Origin: Lophium mytilinum
Lineage: Eukaryota; Ascomycota; Dothideomycetes; Mytilinidiales; Mytilinidiaceae
Reading direction: 5' to 3'
Assembly: GCA_010093605.1 (NCBI GenBank)
Contig: MU004200.1
Coordinates: forward strand, 719,963 to 783,962
DNA length: 64,000 nucleotides
Translations under genes and position numbers: made by a program
In this document: piece by piece, positions 22,386 to 32,930 of the stretch
Layout of the letters: each line of letters starts with the position of its first letter
How positions within the stretch are numbered: the first letter of the stretch is position 1
The notes under the pieces: model-generated
The model's input: the letters and a program-made list of their open reading frames with translations, nothing else
Told to the model about the DNA's origin: nothing
The model's database searches: none

Positions 22386-24299
22386 ATGAGCCGGCCGGCG
22401 GTGCTGTCGTCTTCGCGCGCCCAGCATCTTTCGTCGCATTCCTCCTCCTACCCACATCACCCGCCCTTCTCTGATCCCGCTCTGGCCGCATCGCTGTCGT
22501 ACAGGCTGCCTCTCCGCCCGCCGGAGCATCCCGCCCAACACCACCACTACCACCCGCAACAGCACCTCCACGACCCGCTCCACATGTCGGGCCCGCCCTA
22601 CATGCCCTCGGACGAGGAGCTTGCCCATCTGCAGAAGCTGTCGAACGAGTACGAGCCCGAGGTGACGGTCGGTGCTGCCCCGCTATTGCTGCCAGAAGTC
22701 CAAGTCTAACGCTGCGTAGGGCCCGCTGGTCGGCGAGAGACAGTCGAGCAGCGCCATCACCACCGAGTATGCCAATGCCGACCCCGTCTACCGCACCAAG
22801 ACGGCCGTGAGTGCCCCGTCCTGCCTCGTCCTGCTCTGCCATTGCTGTGCCAGCTCGCTGACCCCGCCAGGCGCTCCCGTCAAAGTACTCCCACTACCGG
22901 ACGTGCAGAGGTGATGGCCACTGCGGCTGGAGAGGTACATAAGCATCACCCTAGACACGGACCCCATATGGACACTCGGCTGATATGCGTGACAGCTATT
23001 GCGTTTACCTACTTCGAGGCCCTGCTCCGCGTCGGCGACAAGAACCGCTTCTTAGAGGAAGAGACGCGGCTGCGGTCCCTGCGCAACCTCCTCAACACCA
23101 TCGGCTTCCAGGAACATCTGTACGAGGACTTTGCCGATGAGTGCTTCGACCTCCTGCGCCGCACCGGGGCGGCCATCCCCGCGGTGGACGACAGTGCTGC
23201 CGCCGAGCTGCTTGCTAGCTTCAACGACGTCGGCATCTCGATGGCCATAATTACCTACTTCAAGGTAGGTTGTCGTCAATGCTCCCAGATATGGGAAAGC
23301 TATATTGCAGGGTGAATTGCTAACCCCCGCTCCAGCTGTTGACGAGCGCCTGGATCCAGACCCACCCGGACGACTTCCAGCCTTTCTTGGAATTTGGCCA
23401 GGACATCAAGCAGTACTGCTCAACGCAGATCGAGCCCTCCATCTGTGAGATTGACCACATCGGCATGAGTGCGTTAGCGGAGGTTCTCGTCAAGCCTGCC
23501 GGATTCGCCATGGAGGTGCTGTACCTCGACCGATCGCCGGGGGATCAGGTCACCGAGTACAACTTCGATCCTTTGGGGCATGATGGCCTGCCATTGCACA
23601 ACCCACCCACGATGCGACTACTCTACCGGCCGTAAGTACTCATCACTACTAATAAATCCATATGCTAACAACTCCCAGCGGTCATTATGACATCCTCTAC
23701 AAGATTGAGGATGTGCAGTCGCCAATCGTCTCCCAGGCTCCCCTACACGTCAATCTAGCAGGCTACACTGACGAGTTCGTTCCAATGAGCAGAGGAATGT
23801 CCGACGTGATGACTCTGATTCCCGGGCTCTATCCCACCGGCATGGGTCAGAATTGGCCTCCTGTCAGCTACGACTTCCATCCGACTCCTGTTCCTCAGCC
23901 GCAAATGGCTCCAGTGTCATCGTACGCTCCAGTTCTTGCCTCCACCCCAAACCAGGAGTACGCAAACCCTGTGCACCAAAACGTCCCTCTCGACCCACCA
24001 GTGAACATGCCACTCAATCCTCTTATGGCGAACGAGACGGCACGCGGAGGTCCCTTCAGGCCGTCCGTTTATGAGCTAGAACCTGGCTTTCACTCCGGCC
24101 AAGCCCCGCTCCAGTTCCAGACGTCAATATTCCGGAAGTAGGTCTTGTCGTTGGAATATTTTGGATCAACACTAACCTTGTTAGCTCCCATTACAACACA
24201 GCGCACTTCCTAAACCCAGATTTCCAACCCGAGGAATGGACGCCGGACTCGGAATATGTGACGACAAACCGCTCTCGGCATAAGTCGACGTCACAATAA
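22386..24299 (+). CDS. Otubain-type ubiquitin thioesterase (peptidase C65)
   Basis: Seven exons, 22386-22667, 22720-22806, 22871-22934, 22996-23264, 23336-23631, 23679-24137 and 24185-24299, encode 523 residues with consistent phases. The catalytic motif RGDGHCGWRAIAF places Asp138 and Cys141, and the catalytic His335 is in GHYDILYK. Both fit the OTU/otubain triad. Other family blocks are VGDKNRFLEEE, GISMAIITYFKLLTSAWIQ and EIDHIGMSALAEVL. Otubains cleave ubiquitin chains, in animals preferring Lys48 links, and can also inhibit E2 enzymes. The N-terminal 90 residues are His/Pro/Ser-rich and disordered. The C-terminal 140 residues hold a conserved fungal motif (SHYNTAHFLNPDFQPEEW). An upstream in-frame ATG at 22272 is possible, but MSRPAV at 22386 is the better start. 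Confidence 0.92.
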
Positions 24300-26275
24300 A
24301 AGTGCCTGTCTCCCAGACCTCTGGGACTGTCTAGTTCGGTTCGAATAGCAAAGAAACGATAAAAACGGCTCCCGGGAGGTTATCTTTGTACCTTTTAGCG
24401 AAACTAGGCACGGCGTTCATCGAGCTCTCTAATTTGCCAAGCCAAGGTTGCGAAACACTCCGATGACGCCCACGACTGTTGACGAAGTTTGACGATTTCT
24501 CTCAACTGCGAGCATCATTCAACTCTCACATCATACCCATTATATCTTACGTCCCTTTTGCTGCCACCCTAAAACGATTTCTTTTCCTGTCAACACGCCC
24601 ATGCATCGTGCTTCGGTACAATATGCAATTGCTCCCAAACTCTACATCCTCCATCGATTCTTCAAATTCGGGCGGAATTCTCCACAACATTCTGTTTGTC
24701 ATATTTTACGAACCAGACTGCAAAAAGAGGCTTCTTGTCACCCGCGAGGATTGAAACGACCTTTCACGACTTCACATCAAAGACTATACTGCCGCAGGGT
24801 GCCCGACGTTACTTAGAGTTGAGAATCCTTATGTTGCTTTCCTGTCTCTCTTCTCATAGCATGCGCCTCCCTCTGCTCCCCTAATCTTTTTCCTTGACTC
24901 TCTCTCTGGTTGGGTTTGTGCACACTACCCCTATTTGGTAACTCTGCTACAATTGGGTTCTGTCTATCATCGCACTTTGCTCTGGCAGATCTCAACGGTG
25001 CCGCTTTCTTCCTAGCTGTGCTGTGTTGTGTGTCATACTGAGCAAGTCGGATTTTCCTACTACTATCTTTTCCACACAGCCTTTGCCTGGATTTTTCTTT
25101 CTGACAGGCTTTTTTGTCGAGGCCCCTGAAACGATGGTGTGCGTGTGTATTGGCTTTGGGGTCCTCTGCGTGCTTCTAGGCACGTGACAGATAGGGGTGG
25201 GGGTGGATGAGTGGGGGATTTTGCGACCTGGTGCTTACGCGAGCAATATGCGCCTAGGGTCGAATCACCAGTGGAGTGGAGACGATGGTGGACTTCTTTC
25301 TTCGGTGGGCTGCTTGCTTGTGGGGGATGTGGGTGGGCTATGGGAATTGGAGTGATAGTTGGGGACCGAGATGGGGATTGGTTTCCCCCAATCTTTACGA
25401 ACGGATCGACTCGGCACTCTTCACCTCTGTGACTGGAGAAAGCGAGGCTTCGACCCCGAGCTCTCGCCCCGCACCAGCAGCTACATATCCCGGCATAGCT
25501 TACTTCGACGCAAGCAAGCAAACCGTGGGAGATAGACTGAATCCAACAAACATGAATTAAAAAACGGTACCTCTGTTTTCCGGTGAATTACGATATTCTT
25601 CCATACTCACTCACGCGTTTTATTACGACTATTAGCCCCAGTATTCCCCTTCTCTTCTCGATGTCTATCATTCCTCATAGCTATCGTCTTCGACTCGACA
25701 CTGGCGACGTAAACAGCGTGCTAGTAGTCTTCGTTTCCTAAGTTTGCTATGGCGACCCCTCAAACCGCTACGACGCCTTTCTTCTCTGAAGGGTGCTATC
25801 TAAGTAAATGACTTGAGAGAAAGAAAAGGTAGTGACGGTTTGAGTAGAGAGTTCGGAGATCACGCAATGTGAGGTCGGAATCTCCTGTGTGGGGATGGGT
25901 GTGAGATATCCACTCGCCGCGTGTTTTTTTCCCGCCCTGGTACTGTTTCGACTAACATCACCCGCGAACGGAGGATGACTATGAGCTGCTCCGCCTTTTT
26001 CGATAATCGCGAACCGGTAACGCGTGGGCAAGTAGAAAGTCTTGTAATGCGTGGTAAACGTAGGGCGTTCGGTGGAGTGTGGAGTGGGAGGGATGGTGGA
26101 TGAGGTGCGGGAGGAGGCTGTTGAGGGTCCTGATCCGTACGTATATCTAGGATTTCTGTTCAACCTTCAAGGCTTCGTCGTTTTACCATACTATCACAAA
26201 TCACAAAGACGTACTGACGCAGCTCGATCAGTTCCATTGTTGTATAATTTCAGAGGATATAGATGGGATTGACGT
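24300..26275. other. Gene-free stretch between convergent otubain and NLR genes
   Basis: About 2 kb between two convergent 3' ends. Open frames are short and overlap on both strands, and none shows a recognisable domain. Composition is not AT-extreme. Apart from 3' untranslated sequence I see nothing identifiable. Confidence 0.45.
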
Positions 26276-28804
26276 CTAATCTCTACCCTCCATCTTCCAC
26301 TTATTTAGATTCTTAAGCGAAGTCTCTGTGTGAGGATGCCGAGGGCCAAGAACCTGCCTGCATTGCTGAACGCACTCTTCCATCAATGAGATGGCCTCTC
26401 TATTCCGGCTTTGGAACTTCCACGTGTGTGCCAGGTTGTTCATGCCAGTTAGCGTGTCCGTATGCGCCGGCCCAAGCACCCTCTTGCGTATCTCTATTAC
26501 TTGCACGCCTAGCTCTTCGGCCTCTTTCCACCGCCCTTGATTAGCATACGTCAACGCCAAGTTATTTACGCTAGCTAGCGTATTAGGATGCTCCTCTCCA
26601 AGCACCCTCTTTGTTATCCCTACTACTTTTACTCCTAGCTCTTCAGCTTCCTTCCACCGCCCTTGATTGTTGTACGTTAACGCTAGGTTGCCTATGCTAG
26701 CCAGCGTGCTCGGATGCTCTTCTCCAAGCACCCTCTTTCTTATCTCTACTACTTGCACGCCTAGCACTTCAGCCTCTTTCCACCGCCCTTGATTCTGATA
26801 TATCAACGCCAGGGTATTTATACTAGCTAGCGTGTCTAGATGGTCCTCTTTAAGCACCCTCTTTCCAATCTCTATTACTTGCAGCTGCAGCTCTTCGGCC
26901 TCCTTCCACCGCCCTTGATGACGGTATACTATTGCTAGTTCGTGCATGGTGCTTACTATAGAAGGGTGCTCGGCCACAAGTACCCTTTTTCTTGCCTCTA
27001 AAACTTGCTTAAACAACTCTTCAGCCTCTTTTGACCGCCCCGCAAAGCCTAATGATTGCCCTAGCAAGAGCATACTACGTGAAGTATATTCATGCTCTTT
27101 GCCATACAGTTTTATAAAAACCTGTACTACCATCTTTGATAGCTTCTCGGCATCACTTAGACTTCCTTTCAGCTGTGCATACCAGGCCGCGTTGTGCAAC
27201 AATAGAGCCCACCGTTCAAGGGATCTCTTAGATCTAGGCTGCTGCAATAGCGCCGACACAGCATGCGGGAAAAGAGGCTGGCATTGCGCCCAGTTCTCGA
27301 ATCTCCCTGTCGGAAATGCTCTGCAAAGATTGTCGATGTATTGCTCCTTCCACGTTTCTAGTTGACCCTGTGCTTCCAGCCATTTCCGCGTGGCGAGCTG
27401 CACAAGCCTATGCATGTCGAATGTGGTTGCATCGGTGGTAAGCGTGATAAAGGAGTAGTTCCTCAGCGTGAGGATGTCGTCTTCGAATCCGTCGTCAACG
27501 CTGGCTTCCGACTGGCCATCGTCGTTGTCACTGTCTTGGAGTCTGTAGTCAACGCTGGCTTCCGACTCGATGTTGTTGCTATTACTGGGCTTGCCGTTTG
27601 TCTTCGTAGCGCTCAGGGGTCCATGGCTGTCGCCAGTCTCACTTCGCCTGTGGATGAGCGTTTCGGGAATCCCCTGCCGGTCAAAGAAGCTCATTAATGA
27701 AAGGAGGTCTGCGGCCGACCGCCTTGCCTCAAGTAAGTGATCAAACGAGATTTGCCACGTTATGAGAATAGAGTTCTTGGCTTCTTCGTCTCTCCGAAGG
27801 TGGCCTCCATCGTAATTCAACAGACTTGTCTTTTCCTTGTCGCTTTTGCGGAACTTCGCTAGGTACTGCTGCACCGAACACCGTGGTGCTCGTTGTCGGA
27901 TGTACGCCGCCGCCTGCACGAGAGCAAGTGGCATGAATTCGAGTGCGTCTGCTAGCTCGGCAGCGTTGTTCTGGTCGACTTCTTCTCCTATTTTCTTCAG
28001 CAGAAGCGCTCGTGCGCCGGCGTCGTCCATGGGATTGATAGGTATGATATCTCTTTCTTCCACCAGCTGCAATGCCACCGCCCTATTCCGACTGGTGACC
28101 AGGACCGAGCCGTTCTTGCTCTGGGGCAGATATGACGAGAAGTAACGCGGAGGGCCACCGCTTGCTGGTAAAGAGAGAGCAGCGGCATCGTCGGCATTGT
28201 CGAGGACCAGCAGCCACTTCCCATTCTTCTCATTGCGGAGCCAGTTGTGGACAAGTTGGAAAACATCCGCTTTCGGGTCGTTCCGGCCAGCAAGCTTGAC
28301 TTGGTCTGCGATGGCTTGGTAGCCTTGTTGGATGCGAGCCGCGGTGCTGGCATGTACCCAGAACACCCACGTCTCTGGTGACTGGTCCGCGATTCGATAG
28401 CAGTGCTCAATGGCGAGCTGCGATTTCCTATACCTATGTTAGGTTAAAGATCTCACCTAGGGGTTCTTTGGGCTTACCCCACACCACCGAAGCCCACCAG
28501 CGCTATGCGGGACGCCGGTGCGGAGCATCCTTCGCGTATCTGATCGATTAGCGTTCCGCAATCGACAAAGTCTGGGTCGCGGCGAAATGGGACGACGCAG
28601 GAAGGGCTCGGTGGGGTCTCCGGTCGTTCTTGAAGAAAGCAGAAAGCTGTTAGCGTTACTATATCCAGGGCAAACTCTGACCGACACAATCAGCAACTCA
28701 CGAGCCTGGTGGAAGTGGGCATCAATGTGGCCTGGGTTATGCCCAACTTGCAGTCCTTGGTTACTGGAGCCCGAGAACGTAGAGTTGAAGGTAGGATTGG
28801 CCAT
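26276..28804 (-). CDS. NLR-like receptor: N-terminal amyloid-type motif, NB-ARC, TPR repeats
   Basis: Three exons, 28804-28702, 28628-28478 and 28427-26276, encode 801 residues. Exon 1 alone (34 codons) carries a short motif, FSGSSNQGLQVGHNPG at residues 10-25. It is the same kind as the motif at the C-terminus of the divergent HeLo gene. A linker (RPETPPSPSCVVPFRRDPDF) leads to the NB-ARC domain: Walker A GFGGVGKS at residues 80-87, Walker B WLLVLDNAD, sensor SVLVTSRNR, and GLPL-like FMPLALVQAAAYI. The C-terminus has kinesin-light-chain-type TPRs of 42 residues; the central units share NQGRWKEAEELGVQVVEI. Such STAND proteins oligomerise after ligand sensing by the repeats and, with such motifs, template amyloid folding of a partner cell-death effector. 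The partner here is probably the HeLo protein at 29915. A second Met at 28810 is possible. Confidence 0.92.
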
Positions 28805-29914
28805 TTTCAAAAGCCCGAAGACCTTGACGCTTGCTGGTCCCTTGCAAATTTAAGAGTTGACGATGAGTGCGGGGGCAGTTTCCATCAGGCTGAGCTTCAG
28901 CTGAAATCTGCCTTTTCATGCAAGGCTGTGGGGCTGAGCAGATTCGTATCATTTTAGAGGCGTCCTACCTGCTTTTGGCACATCAAGGACGGGGATCCAT
29001 CAAGCTGGCTGTATCGATTGCCTCTCTTTACGTGTCCACCACGCAAGCCTCCTTTTCCGGGCCAGTCTTGAGCTGGCTTTGAGGTTGATTAGCTGGGAGA
29101 AGAGGCTGTAAATGTGTTCGTATGACAAAGCTCTAAATAACCTGTTTCTGCAGCGCCGTAGCGCTGAGGCACACAAGCCCTACCTATCAGACAGCTAAGA
29201 TACGAAGTTATCTTGCAGCAAGATATATCAGCTGAACTACTCCGGCAACTTAACGCGCCAATAGCTGGCGGCTCAGCCTCGTAGCCTTGTTGAAGAGGCG
29301 AAATGAGGCTGGCGCCAGATGGAAAAGAAGCGGGACCATCGAACTGAAAAAGCGGCCGGGTTACGGAACTTTTTGAGAGTAAGACTAAAAAGAATGAACC
29401 ATTTCGCAAGAATGTAGTGGAAGTTGTTAGAACTAACAGCTCACCGGCAGGTCGGTGAGCGATAGATGAGAGCGGGTCGCCCCGCGATTAGACTGAACAC
29501 TCCCGAGGCCAGGGACACTGTCCACAGCAAGTTCCCGCCGATCCCTGACGCCTATCTCCCCTGCTGTATTGGGACTGCAGTATCCGGCCTGGACTTCGAG
29601 AGTGCCTCACTGCACAGCCGTGCGCGTTCCAAGATGAAAACGCTACAGTTTCTACACAAAAAAGATACGCCTAGTACCGCAGTCTAGCCCTGCGTACTTG
29701 TTGACTTTGTGCGCTGTTGATAGCTCCGTGTCCTAGGACCCCGCAAGGCTGATATTTAGCTCGACGCCGACTGTTAGGCAACGCGTTCACCTTCCAACAA
29801 CAATCTAAGGAGCAGAGGTCCACAGCAGAACCTTTGTTGAAGGCTACTTTTACTGCTCTGTTAAGAATTTCCTCTCCGGCCTACGCTCTCTACTCCCCAA
29901 ACCCGATCTACTCA
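28805..29914. promoter_or_regulatory. Shared divergent intergenic region of the NLR / HeLo effector pair
   Basis: A 1.1-kb segment separating the 5' ends of the two genes, so it holds both promoters. Open frames within (for example 29089-29409 minus and 29466-29687 plus) have no recognisable domain. I see no repeat or named regulatory motif. Confidence 0.5.
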
Positions 29915-30709
29915 ATGGCAGAAGTTGCCAGTCTTGCTGTCGGTGTTATCGCTCTTGCTGGACTCTTCAACAACACTATCGAGTGCTTCGAATTCATCCA
30001 GCTTGGCCGTAACTTTGGGAAGAGCTTCCAGACAAGCCAGCTCAAGCTTGACAATGCAAGACTCCGCCTATCTCGCTGGGGCGCTTCCCTAGGATTAGGC
30101 GACAGCCCCCAAGAAATACAATCGCTGGAACAGCGCTTTGGTTCCGGCCAAAAATCTGACCAGGCCGAAGCTCTACTTGGCCAGATCCTCGACCTGTTTG
30201 CTGAAGCTGAAGGCATGTCGCAAAAGTATAAGAGGCGGACAAAGGCTGGTGACAGCAGCCTCGCAGTATTCCATCCGGAAACAGATCTCGAACCTGCAAA
30301 CGTAGATCTTCATCGAAAGATGCGGCAACTCTCTATCGACCGTCAAAACCGGACTGGCCTGCGGGCGAAGACAAAATGGGCATTGTACGAGGAGAAGCGC
30401 TTCAGAAGACTGCTTGAAGATGTCATCGAACTAGTCAACAGCCTCGTCGAGCTCTTTCCAGCCAGTCAAGCGGTCCAGCAACAGCTCTGCCAGAGAGAGG
30501 CGGCCGTGATTGGTGCAGATGAAGATATCTCGATGTTACAGGAGATCGCTGCGGAGCAAGACAAGGCTTTGGAAACAGCTCTTGCAAAAGTTGCCAAGAG
30601 TACGCGAGGGTCAACGACTGTTGTGTTTTCTGGCAGCAACAATACTGGCTTCCAGCTAGGTTCTAATTCCGGTTCAATTAGCGGCTTTACCTTCGGGAAA
30701 GGCAACTGA
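29915..30709 (+). CDS. HeLo-domain (HET-S-like) cell-death effector with C-terminal amyloid-type motif
   Basis: A single-exon protein of 264 residues starting MAEVASLAVGVIALAGLFNN. The next block, CFEFIQLGRNFGKSFQTSQL, and RLRLSRWGASLGLGD are the hallmarks of the HeLo domain known from Podospora HET-S. Residues 1 to about 220 cover the helical bundle. The C-terminal residues 238-264 contain FSGSNNTGFQLGSNSG. This is the same motif as the N-terminus of the divergent NLR: 11 of 18 aligned residues are identical, including the Gly-x-Gln-x-Gly-x-Asn-x-Gly spine. In the HET-S paradigm the short motif adopts an amyloid fold templated by the NLR, and the HeLo domain then inserts in the plasma membrane to kill the cell. 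The open frame begins upstream at 29834, but the HeLo family starts at the Met at 29915. Intact, with no visible lesion. Confidence 0.9.
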   Translation: MAEVASLAVGVIALAGLFNNTIECFEFIQLGRNFGKSFQTSQLKLDNARLRLSRWGASLGLGDSPQEIQSLEQRFGSGQKSDQAEALLGQILDLFAEAEGMSQKYKRRTKAGDSSLAVFHPETDLEPANVDLHRKMRQLSIDRQNRTGLRAKTKWALYEEKRFRRLLEDVIELVNSLVELFPASQAVQQQLCQREAAVIGADEDISMLQEIAAEQDKALETALAKVAKSTRGSTTVVFSGSNNTGFQLGSNSGSISGFTFGKGN

Positions 30710-32128
30710 TCGTCGCTTCTCAGTTTGTAGGGGTAGACCCAGAACCAATGCTACCAATATAGCGCGATATGAAGAGAGCAGAGGAATTGCGCAAAGAATT
30801 AGTCTTTCTCCGTGTTACTAGTGTTATAGTTGAAAGGTTAGAAGAGAAGTGGACAGGAGATTGTCTTGACGAATAGCGATACAATTGAGTCCTTGTTAAA
30901 GCTTCCAGCTTTGCGAAATACTAGGATGCCGACCCGAGGACCTATCGGCGCCTCCATCCCCATGCTCCTACCATATTGGACCATGCCGCATGCGTGTTAG
31001 GCAGCCATAACTTGAACCCAGGGTCGAACACACCAGAGTGGCTGAATTATCTTGCTGCTCGCTGGCTTTGCGTCCGATCTAACCAATGTGGGCGAGGTTG
31101 AGGCATCGCCTGCTGCAATCAGAGAAGGAATTGGACTGGAGCGATTACTGGAGCCGGACGGAGTCACTTGATCATTACTGAGATCCTATTTGGTGAAGTG
31201 GATTTGAGGCTGTGGATGATCCTGGAGCTCCAATGGTTTGGTATGTTTATAGTGATGAGGTTGATTTTTGAAAGGCTCGGAGATCCGAAACGCCTTGGAG
31301 GTCCGCGTGCCTCTCATTGGGCCTCTGATTGGTGAAACCCTTGCTAGCACCAATACCGCACTCCTGCCAGCGCAACAAATAACACGTGATGGAGTATCTT
31401 TCCAAATCATAGTGGTAATATATCTAGTGTTTCAGGGGGTTTAGCTGCAACGGCTTACGCTCTAGCTATACTGATGAAAAGATAGATTGTTATGTAAAAG
31501 CTCTCTAACGCTAAGCTATCTTAGGTAGTATACTAACTATCTTTAGGTAATATCATATCACGTTAGCCTCCCTGGGGGAGGTGGACACTAGATCCAGGGC
31601 TTTCTACCAACTTCTGCTAGTAGGGCATGCGGGTTCAGATGGCTGCTAATGATCGGGATTGTAATGTTAGAGATGGAGAAGAGGCTGAGAGGCAGGAGGT
31701 TGACTTGAAGCACGGGCGAAGAATCGGCCCGGTCGCCAGCCTCGTCATCATTTCTCAGGTCTCACGCAGTCACGCAGTCTTCTCCGTCCCAACTCACAAC
31801 CACCAACTTCCCGACCTTTTCACCATGGTCTTATCTCGAAGTATAGGCTTCTTAAGTCTTTGTCTACGTGCTTCTGCGTGTCCGCTAGCTAGATCTCCGT
31901 GCTCGTAACCGATGCCAGTCGCCTGAGAATCATTTTTCGGTTGATACCTGCAATCAGTCCATCTGTCATTCGTATTATTAGTCTTCCTTTCTCGCAAGGA
32001 TGTGTAGCTCGAGCATGTTTAGGCTCCGTGCTATCTGAGTGGCGACGTGTTCTATCGGGCATATTTCTTGATCATTCATGAGCGAGGACCGCAGGACGCT
32101 CTCTCTTCATAGTCCTAGTCTCGACACT
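30710..32128. other. Gene-free stretch downstream of the HeLo effector
   Basis: About 1.4 kb with no supported gene. One lone ATCTAACC core near 31077 may be a relic of the dispersed repeat. The part around 31420-31570 is AT-richer with many TTAGGTA and CTAAC words and may be a decayed element, but I cannot classify it. Confidence 0.4.
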
Positions 32129-32857
32129 TCAAAGCTGATCTAAAACAATCTGTCTTCCTGTCGGGAGACTTGAAATGCTAGTGACCATCTTGACGGCTTC
32201 GGGACTCGTTTTGCCCACGTCTTCGAGCTGTTTCTTCCGCATGCCGTCAGAATACGGGATGTCGTGGAACCAACCACGAACCAACTCGTGCCACTTCCGA
32301 GATCGATCGCACCGGCTATGTAGATATGCACCACTCACCACTCTCACACGGACTCCGTTTTGAGCAGAAAGAGGGGTGCAGATGCAAGACGTACCCCGCT
32401 GCGGCCAGACTGTCGATCTGGACGCCCACGTACAACAGATCTTGCGCAATATCTAAGGTCTTCCCCTTGGAGCACCCGCGTGGACCAACCTCCATATCAG
32501 ACGGACGACAAATTCTCGGAGAAGAAACTTCAGACTGCGTAGTGACATCACGCAGCGCGGAAGCAACCGCCAACACGATGCTTGCGGCTCCACCTGTCGA
32601 AAGCGCCCACCAATCGGGCGATATATCCCGCAGCAACTGCATACCAATCCCGCCATGCCAGCTGTCAACCACCTCATGCGGCATCCCAGCTGTCTCGAAA
32701 GGTTTTCAGGACCCCGAAGTAGCATGGTCCGCGTGGGGAAGCGTGGTGGTGTGCTCACGGGTGCCTTACCTGGGGCCTGGGGAAGCCCTAGGCGGAATAT
32801 CATATCACTCAGGGTCCTTCTGAGTCGGGCTTCCCAACTCTCGGAATGACTGCACAT
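32129..32857 (-). CDS. Unrecognised three-exon hypothetical protein
   Basis: I do not recognise this protein. Three exons, 32857-32770, 32689-32395 and 32315-32129, join in phase to encode 189 residues. The introns are 80 nt (GTAAGG...CAG) and 79 nt (GTACGT...TAG). The protein starts MCSHSESWEARLRRTLSDMI, continues GMPHEVVDSWHGGIGMQLL, has a mildly hydrophobic stretch (GGAASIVLAVASALRD), and ends TSISSLPTGRQIVLDQL. The three segments lie in different frames, so no single open frame shows it. Phase agreement at both junctions and consensus splice sites are the evidence. It is divergent from the gene at 32931, with only about 75 bp between them. There is no signal peptide and no catalytic motif I can name. 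Confidence 0.55.
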
Positions 32858-32930
32858 TTGGTTTCCACTATGGGTACCACGGTTGGTGTTCTCTATCACG
32901 ACCCACTGAATTTGGACTGATGGATGCCAG

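Noticed and set aside
30990-31110. Possible minus-strand tRNA: a GTTCGACCC B-box-like word near 31025 and a GGTTAGATCGG A-box-like word near 31080
   Set aside because: The flanks of the T-loop-like word do not pair into a 5-bp stem, the A-box does not fit the consensus, and no acceptor stem can be built.
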